Shown: piece after piece, positions 32,967-34,027 of the stretch
How the letters are laid out: the number at the start of each line of letters is the position of its first letter
Numbering within the stretch: the first letter of the stretch is position 1
Assembly (NCBI GenBank): GCA_913009835.1
Contig: CAJVXH010000015.1
Span: 1 to 34,027 of the forward strand
DNA from: an uncultured bacterium
Lineage (GTDB): Bacteria > Electryoneota > Electryoneia > Electryoneales > Electryoneaceae
Length of the DNA stretch: 34,027 nucleotides
Direction: 5' to 3'
The notes under the pieces: generated by a model
Database searches by the model: none
Seen by the model: the letters and a program-made list of their open reading frames with translations, nothing else
What the model was told of the DNA's origin: nothing
Translations under genes and position numbers: made by a program

Positions 32967-33857
32967 GTGAACATCGCCGCTGGAAAACTGACTCGCTGGA
33001 TTCTCATCGGACTGGGCGCAGGGGTAATCGTCGGCCTGATCCAGTTCTTCGCCTTACCTACAGACGTCAACGAAAACATCATCAAATGGGTGCATAACCC
33101 GCTCGGGCAGATATTCCTAAACGCCATCCGCTTAATGGTCGTACCGCTCGTCCTCGTTTCACTGACACTTGGCACTGCTGCCATCGGTGATCTGAGCAAG
33201 CTCGGACGTATCGGCGGTAAGACAATGGCTATCTACCTCACAACTACCGCCATCGCCATCTCCATCGGCTTCCTGCTGGCTACCACGGTTCAACCCGGAA
33301 AAGGCCTCAGCATCCCCGTCAACGGCGATTTCACCGGCGGCGAATCACCATTCGTAATGGACATCTTCGTCGACATCGTGCCCACAAACCCATTCGCCTC
33401 TATGGCCGATGGAAACATGCTGCAAATCATCTTCTTCGCCATCCTGGCCGGTCTGGCAATCGCCATGATCGGGAAGAAAGCTGATCCGGTCGTCCGTGGA
33501 CTGAAATCACTCGATCAGATTATCCAGGCGATGGTGGTGATGATCATGTGGTATGCCCCCATCGGCGTGTTCGGACTTATCGCAAAAGTTGTCGCAGGCG
33601 AAGGCTTCGCGGTCTTCGTCCCCTTGCTCAAATACATGTTCTGTGTGCTGGGAGCGCTCGGCATACACGGACTGGTCATCTACCCCCTGTACCTGTTTGT
33701 GTTCGCCAGGTTGAACCCCTGGCGCTTCTACGCCAACATCTGGCCCGCTATGCTGGTCGCCTTCTCAACCAGCTCCTCAAACGCCACCCTACCAGTCACC
33801 ATGAACGTCGCCGGAACCCGTCTGGGCGCGAAGGAGAGTGTCTATTCCTTCACCCTC
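32967..33857 (+). CDS. Sodium:dicarboxylate symporter (SDF family), 3' end missing
   Basis: The N-terminal ~297 residues of a DAACS/GltP-type Na+- or H+-coupled carrier of dicarboxylates or acidic amino acids. Typical features are the hydrophobic start TRWILIGLGAGVIVGL, the stretch NPLGQIFLNAIRLMVVPLVLVSLTLG, and the re-entrant hairpin motif STSSSNATLPVT with its serine-rich tip. The protein would normally run to ~400-430 residues. It stops at 33857, where adapter begins; the track C-terminus RSEERRVGKECRSRWSPYH is translated adapter. Start is GTG at 32967 with AGGGG upstream. The cation and substrate cannot be set without the missing C-terminal binding site. Confidence 0.9.
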
Positions 33858-33915
33858 AGATCGGAAGAGCGTCGTGTAGGGAAAGAGTGTAGATCTCGGT
33901 GGTCGCCGTATCATT
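33858..33915 (-). other. Illumina P5 adapter, full length, reverse complement (contamination)
   Basis: Starting at AGATCGGAAGAGC and ending CGTATCATT, these 58 bases are an exact reverse complement of the complete Illumina universal P5 adapter. They truncate the symporter gene and produce the well-known false tail RSEERRVGKECRSRWSPYH in its translation. Confidence 0.99.
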
Positions 33916-34027
33916 AAAAAAAAAAAAAAGCAAAAATAAAAAAAAATCATAATCTTCTCTTTACAATAAATTCAAGCTCTATATCACTCGCAGCACGATA
34001 TTACTAGTTGGCAGGCATCGACCTTGG
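33916..34027. other. Post-adapter sequencing tail (A-rich, non-genomic)
   Basis: Directly after the adapter come 14 A, then A-rich sequence, then ~75 bases of no recognisable content. Sequence beyond the end of a library molecule is typically poly-A followed by noise, so this should not be read as genome. No gene or repeat of the window is found in it. Confidence 0.85.

Noticed and set aside
32950-32970. Seven-codon ORF (MKKGNA) overlapping the symporter GTG start by four bases
   Set aside because: Could be a leader peptide, but it is too short to separate from chance and includes the symporter's own Shine-Dalgarno.

Overview
The window is one assembled contig whose two ends are Illumina adapter sequence (about 1-44 and 33858-33915). 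The last ~110 bases after the second adapter are poly-A and low-quality tail. Genuine DNA is therefore roughly 45-33857, and the first and last genes are cut by the adapter, not by biology. Several genes point to a Gram-negative, flagellated, uncultured lineage of the FCB superphylum (Bacteroidetes/Chlorobi/Zixibacteria/KSB1-like): a Big_5 Ig-like lipoprotein starting CAQLGPPMGGPQD, an alternate GlmU-type nucleotidyltransferase, a bacillithiol operon and SPOR/M23 envelope proteins. I cannot name the phylum from the sequence alone. No rRNA, tRNA, phage or transposase genes are seen.

Layout. (1) 45-4302, minus strand: an operon reading lipoprotein, manC, a small unknown protein, a Crp/Fnr regulator and meaB (truncated). 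(2) 4421-8743, plus: a tight four-gene operon of a methyltransferase, bshC, bshB1 and bshA, that is bacillithiol synthesis with a probable N-methylation step. (3) 8777-9119: a repeat element bounded by short inverted repeats and containing a perfect 108-bp tandem duplication; then a phosphomannomutase/phosphoglucomutase gene, a 15/21-bp tandem array and a ~30-bp-arm inverted repeat. (4) 10904-12633: hpnC and hpnD (squalene/hopanoid precursor synthesis). (5) 12888-17135, minus: SpoU-type RNA methyltransferase, CPBP protease, SpoIID-like protein and a PlsC-type acyltransferase. (6) 17517-20840, plus: DUF92 membrane protein, M1 peptidase-like lipoprotein and a small acidic protein, closed by a strong terminator. 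(7) 20957-23366, plus: eno, ftsB and a methyltransferase. (8) 23623-25718, minus: SPOR lipoprotein and M23 endopeptidase. (9) dus and a stand-alone receiver protein on plus. (10) 27717-30096, minus: two equal-length flagellins flanking a MerR-type regulator, the second with a good sigma-28 promoter. (11) 30760-31361, minus: an HU/IHF-like gene overlapping by 4 nt a short gene that is missing from the ORF track. (12) 31546-33857, plus: GlmU-like protein and a truncated Na+/dicarboxylate symporter.

The best hidden item is the gene at 30760-30990. It reads through an in-frame TGA to give a 76-residue SelW/Rdx-family protein with a C-V-V-U redox motif. A bacterial SECIS-like hairpin with an AGGUU loop lies 15-32 nt after the TGA. 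It is a selenoprotein that standard gene callers miss, so the organism should carry selA/selB/selC/selD elsewhere.

The intergenic DNA is unusually rich in small palindromic repeats of at least two families: GTTATCCAG-bounded elements with a CCTGTTATCGCC hairpin, and GTCATCCTGAA ... GAAGGATCT elements. They sit between operons and are absent from coding sequence. Functionally the window combines thiol/selenol redox (bacillithiol, SelW), envelope and lipid building (GDP-mannose, hopanoid precursors, PlsC, SpoIID, M23, FtsB), motility (flagellins) and RNA modification (SpoU, Dus).
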